From Verrucomicrobiaceae bacterium (GTDB lineage: Bacteria > Verrucomicrobiota > Verrucomicrobiia > Verrucomicrobiales > Akkermansiaceae): a stretch of 6,722 nt of DNA. The translations under genes and the position numbers were made by a program. The first letter of the stretch is position 1; each line of letters opens with the position of its first letter. The stretch spans positions 1 through 6,722 of the forward strand of contig JAIXVN010000523.1 of assembly GCA_027483005.1 (NCBI GenBank). The letters run 5' to 3'. Under the pieces are notes generated by a model. It was not told the origin of the DNA. It did no database searches and worked only from the letters and a program-made list of their open reading frames with translations. Positions 4,277 through 6,722 of this stretch are shown piece by piece.

Positions 4277-6544
4277 ATGAAATCCAGGGTGAGGTCATTC
4301 ATCGTTGGTTTCCTGCTCGTCCCGTCCGTTCTGTGCGGCCAGTCCCTCCGCAACAGTGACCTTTCGTTTGATGCCGACAGCAAATCCAACACCCTGGTCA
4401 TCCGGGATTCCCGCACCAGACGAACCTGGACCTCCGATTTGGGCCACTGTATCCGTGATGCCGTTGTCACCAAGTGGGGCGCGATCGATCAGCCGAAGTT
4501 CGCTCCTTACAGCATCACGGAGGTCGTAAGACTGGACGATCTGAAGGCAAGGATCTCCGTCAAGGAGCCCCAGACCGGCCAGACCTACTCGATGATCGTC
4601 ACTCTCGACGGACCCAATGTTTCGTTCGAGGTCCTCACAGAGAACATGAACGCCCCTTTCACGGCGCTTGGGCTGCCTCCAATGTTCACCTCCGACATGA
4701 AGGCCGGCTACCTGACCTTTTGTGATCGATCGAGTGGCGTCCTCAAGAAACAGGATGACTCGGGTGTCGGTTACAATGAAACCATGCTGATCGTTTATGG
4801 AAACACGAACTGCATGAACATGCCCCTGATCGGATTGTTCGACCGGGAAAAAGGCGATGCCATGATGCTGCAGATCGAAAGTCCGCTCGACGCGAACGTC
4901 AGGCTTTCGCGCAAAGACGGCCTGATCTGGCCCGAGCCTGTCTGGCAGTGCAGCATGGGGAAATTCGGCTATCCCCGCCGCGCGACCTACCGGTTCATCG
5001 ACAAAGGCGGGTACGTGAAAATGGCGGAACTCTATCGTGGGTATCAGAAGGAACGCGGCATGCTCAAAACGCTCACCGAAAAGGCAAAAGAACGGCCTGT
5101 GCTCAACCGCCTGAAGGGTGGCGCGGTCCTGTGGGCGGAAGCAAGTGATGCAGCGTTCTTGAAGAAATGGCGCAATTTCGGCCTCACACGCGCGATTCTT
5201 GCCGTTGAATTTCCGGGGGGAGAGAATCGGCAGTGGAGTGACATGGGATACATCACGCTCGGTTATGACAGTTACGGAGACATCTCCGAAGGCCCGCTTG
5301 GATTTCAGTCGGATCACATTCAGGAAAACGGTCTCATGCTGCCCACCGGGGAAATGATGACCGGGTGGGCCACGAAGGATCCTGACGGGAATTTGGTCAA
5401 ACAGTACTATCTGCGTTCATCGTCCAGGTATCTCAACGCGGCAAAGGCCTACAGCCAGAGCCGCATCGTCGATGCGAATCGGAACGGCAATTTCATCGAT
5501 GTGATGATGGCGGGCGGCCTCATGGAGGATCATCACCCGAAACACACCTTCGACCGCAAAACCGATCTCAAAAACAAGCGTGACGTTTTTCAATACTACC
5601 TGCAGAAAGGCTTGGTCATCGGCACGGAACACGGCAACGATTGGGGTGCCGATTTGGTGGACTATACCGAGGGCGGCTTGAGCGGATCGAATTGGTGGAT
5701 CCCCGGGAAAAACACCAGTGGTTGGAATGCGGGGCATCTGCGGCCTCCGGTTTCACGGGATGATTTCAGTCCCGAATTCTTGAAATACGGCTTGCCGACC
5801 CAGCGCATCCCGTTCTGGGAGTTGGTCTATCATGACTGTGTGGCGACGACCTGGTATTGGGGAGACAGCGCAGGTTGGTTCTGGAAGGTCGCACCTGAGA
5901 TCAAGACGATGAAAGACCGTATCACATTGCTTTATGGGGAGATGCCCTTGCTTTGGAGCGAGGTCAAATTCGATTGGAAAAACGACAGCTCGGAACATCT
6001 GGAAACCTATTATCTCACGGTGCCATCAATGCGCGATAAATTCGGAGTTCAAATGACATCACATGAGTTTCTGACGGATGATCTTCAGGTGCAGAAGACC
6101 ACCTTTGCCAACGGATCTGAAACAGTCGTGAACTTCGGCGAAAACACGTTTGGATACAAAGGTGAACAATTGCCGCACAATGGATTCTATTGCACGGGGC
6201 CGGATCTCGATCAGCGTCGCGTATTGCGGGATGGCAAGGTGATCACATGGGTCAAGACCAGTGACTTCTTCTACTGCGATTCCCCATCCCCGATCAAGGA
6301 ACTGCCACTGTCAATTTCCGGCCGGATCGTCTTGTTCAAGATGGACGACACCCAGTGGAACCTGGTGCTCACAGGCGCCGTGGGCGATTCGGTTGCATGG
6401 TCGAACGACGCGATCTCAAGCTACATCGGGAAAAAGAAATACAAGGTCGCTGAATTCGATGATGCCTGGAACAGGGCGGAACCACACGCCAAGGAGGGAA
6501 CAAGCGCCCTCTTTGGGAAAAAAGTCTACGCATTGTTCGACTAA
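4277..6544 (+). CDS. Secreted GH129/GH101-like glycosidase
   Basis: This is a probable exported glycosidase of 755 residues. The start at 4277 gives a compact signal peptide (M-K-S-R, hydrophobic core to about residue 19, cleavage near C20-Q22). In-frame starts at 4148 (GTG), 4214 and 4262 would only lengthen the N-region. C20 is not in a proper lipobox. The layout fits the GH129 family (PF11308) and its relatives GH101 and DUF5696: an N-terminal beta-sandwich (about 25-240), a TIM barrel (about 265-600) and C-terminal beta domain. Family-like motifs are Y-D-S-Y-G-D (330-335), N-F-I-D-V with D408, T-E-H-G-N-D-W with E451, D-Y-T-E-G (462-466), and R-I-P-F-W-E-L-V-Y-H-D-C followed by W-Y-W-G-D (to 530). 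By analogy D408 is the nucleophile and E451 the acid/base. Characterised GH129 enzymes remove alpha-GalNAc; the substrate here is unknown. The gene is followed after 38 bases by another exported-protein gene. Confidence 0.85.
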   Translation: MKSRVRSFIVGFLLVPSVLCGQSLRNSDLSFDADSKSNTLVIRDSRTRRTWTSDLGHCIRDAVVTKWGAIDQPKFAPYSITEVVRLDDLKARISVKEPQTGQTYSMIVTLDGPNVSFEVLTENMNAPFTALGLPPMFTSDMKAGYLTFCDRSSGVLKKQDDSGVGYNETMLIVYGNTNCMNMPLIGLFDREKGDAMMLQIESPLDANVRLSRKDGLIWPEPVWQCSMGKFGYPRRATYRFIDKGGYVKMAELYRGYQKERGMLKTLTEKAKERPVLNRLKGGAVLWAEASDAAFLKKWRNFGLTRAILAVEFPGGENRQWSDMGYITLGYDSYGDISEGPLGFQSDHIQENGLMLPTGEMMTGWATKDPDGNLVKQYYLRSSSRYLNAAKAYSQSRIVDANRNGNFIDVMMAGGLMEDHHPKHTFDRKTDLKNKRDVFQYYLQKGLVIGTEHGNDWGADLVDYTEGGLSGSNWWIPGKNTSGWNAGHLRPPVSRDDFSPEFLKYGLPTQRIPFWELVYHDCVATTWYWGDSAGWFWKVAPEIKTMKDRITLLYGEMPLLWSEVKFDWKNDSSEHLETYYLTVPSMRDKFGVQMTSHEFLTDDLQVQKTTFANGSETVVNFGENTFGYKGEQLPHNGFYCTGPDLDQRRVLRDGKVITWVKTSDFFYCDSPSPIKELPLSISGRIVLFKMDDTQWNLVLTGAVGDSVAWSNDAISSYIGKKKYKVAEFDDAWNRAEPHAKEGTSALFGKKVYALFD

Positions 6545-6566
6545 CAGGTGAAATCGCAGGAATGCC

Positions 6567-6573
6567 GGAAAAG
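6567..6573 (+). promoter_or_regulatory. Ribosome binding site of the last gene
   Basis: GGAAAAG lies nine bases before the ATG at 6583. It decides between this start and an in-frame ATG at 6562, which has AGG only one base upstream. Confidence 0.5.
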
Positions 6574-6582
6574 AATACACAC

Positions 6583-6722
6583 ATGAACCGACGCCAAACT
6601 GCCAACACGGTCGCTTTGTTGCTGGCGTTGACCGCTACGTTTGGCCTGCAGGGAGCAGGAACTCTGGCGGCCCAGGCATTGGAAACCTCGCACCCGCGGC
6701 TCCGCTATCATCCCGAGGGCGA
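6583..6722 (+). CDS. Exported protein, 3'-truncated; possibly DUF4450 family
   Basis: The first 46 codons of a gene that runs off the window are visible. Residues 1-31 form a signal peptide: M-N-R-R, a hydrophobic stretch (V-A-L-L-L-A-L-T-A-T-F-G-L), and A-A-Q-A with likely cleavage after residue 30 or 32. The mature start reads L-E-T-S-H-P-R-L-R-Y-H-P-E-G. The R-x-L-R-Y-x-P-E-G pattern recalls the beginning of DUF4450 proteins, which are large secreted proteins found with glycosidases in Verrucomicrobiota and Bacteroidota. H-P-R-L alone would also fit a heparinase II/III-like or DUF4962 lyase. With so little sequence the family is a guess. The 38-base gap from the glycosidase and the lack of a terminator suggest one operon. 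Confidence 0.75.
   Translation, partial: MNRRQTANTVALLLALTATFGLQGAGTLAAQALETSHPRLRYHPEG

Noticed and set aside
4334..4342. Lipoprotein signal at the V-L-C-G of the glycosidase
   Set aside because: The residues before Cys (S-V-L) do not fit the L-A/S-G/A pattern; a normal signal peptidase I site nearby is more likely.
3940..4473. A 177-codon minus-strand open frame over the gap before the glycosidase
   Set aside because: It covers the palindrome, the small hairpin and the signal-peptide region of the glycosidase, and its translation looks random. No good ribosome site was seen.
4295..5317. A 340-codon open frame on the minus strand within the glycosidase gene
   Set aside because: It is fully antisense to a gene with family motifs, and its translation has no recognisable domain or signal. 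It is a shadow of codon bias.

Overview
The window looks like Verrucomicrobiota, or a close relative in the same superphylum, DNA. This is inferred from protein style. There are secreted proteins built from autotransporter-associated beta-strand repeats but lacking a beta-barrel, a short Val-Pro-Glu/hydrophobic/Arg-Arg-Arg-Arg C-terminal sorting tail, and a D-rich calcium-binding motif followed by a C-terminal beta domain. All four genes are on the + strand, and no RNA gene, CRISPR array or insertion sequence is visible.

Layout. Positions 2-2020 hold the 3' two thirds or so of a large repeat-rich secreted protein whose start lies upstream of the window. A 135-base gap with a strong palindrome leads to a second, complete repeat-rich protein (about 2156-3895) with a signal peptide and a PEP-CTERM-like tail. 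The two proteins are paralogous: they share two modules, but in opposite order. A gap of about 380 bases follows, with nothing convincing in its first 200 bases. It then carries a second copy of the palindrome (a perfect 14-base inverted repeat), a possible promoter and a small hairpin. Next is a secreted enzyme of about 755 residues (4277-6544) that resembles GH129/GH101-type glycosidases. After 38 bases comes the first 46 codons of another exported protein (6583 to the window end), possibly of the DUF4450 type.

How the genes may work together. The first two genes probably make cell-surface or extracellular fibrous proteins. The last two look like the start of a glycan-degradation operon whose products cross the inner membrane. 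The same 31-base palindromic element lies upstream of both the second repeat protein and the glycosidase, so a shared regulator is the simplest hypothesis. A dispersed intergenic repeat or a transcript-end hairpin are the alternatives. This element is the most interesting unexplained feature of the window.
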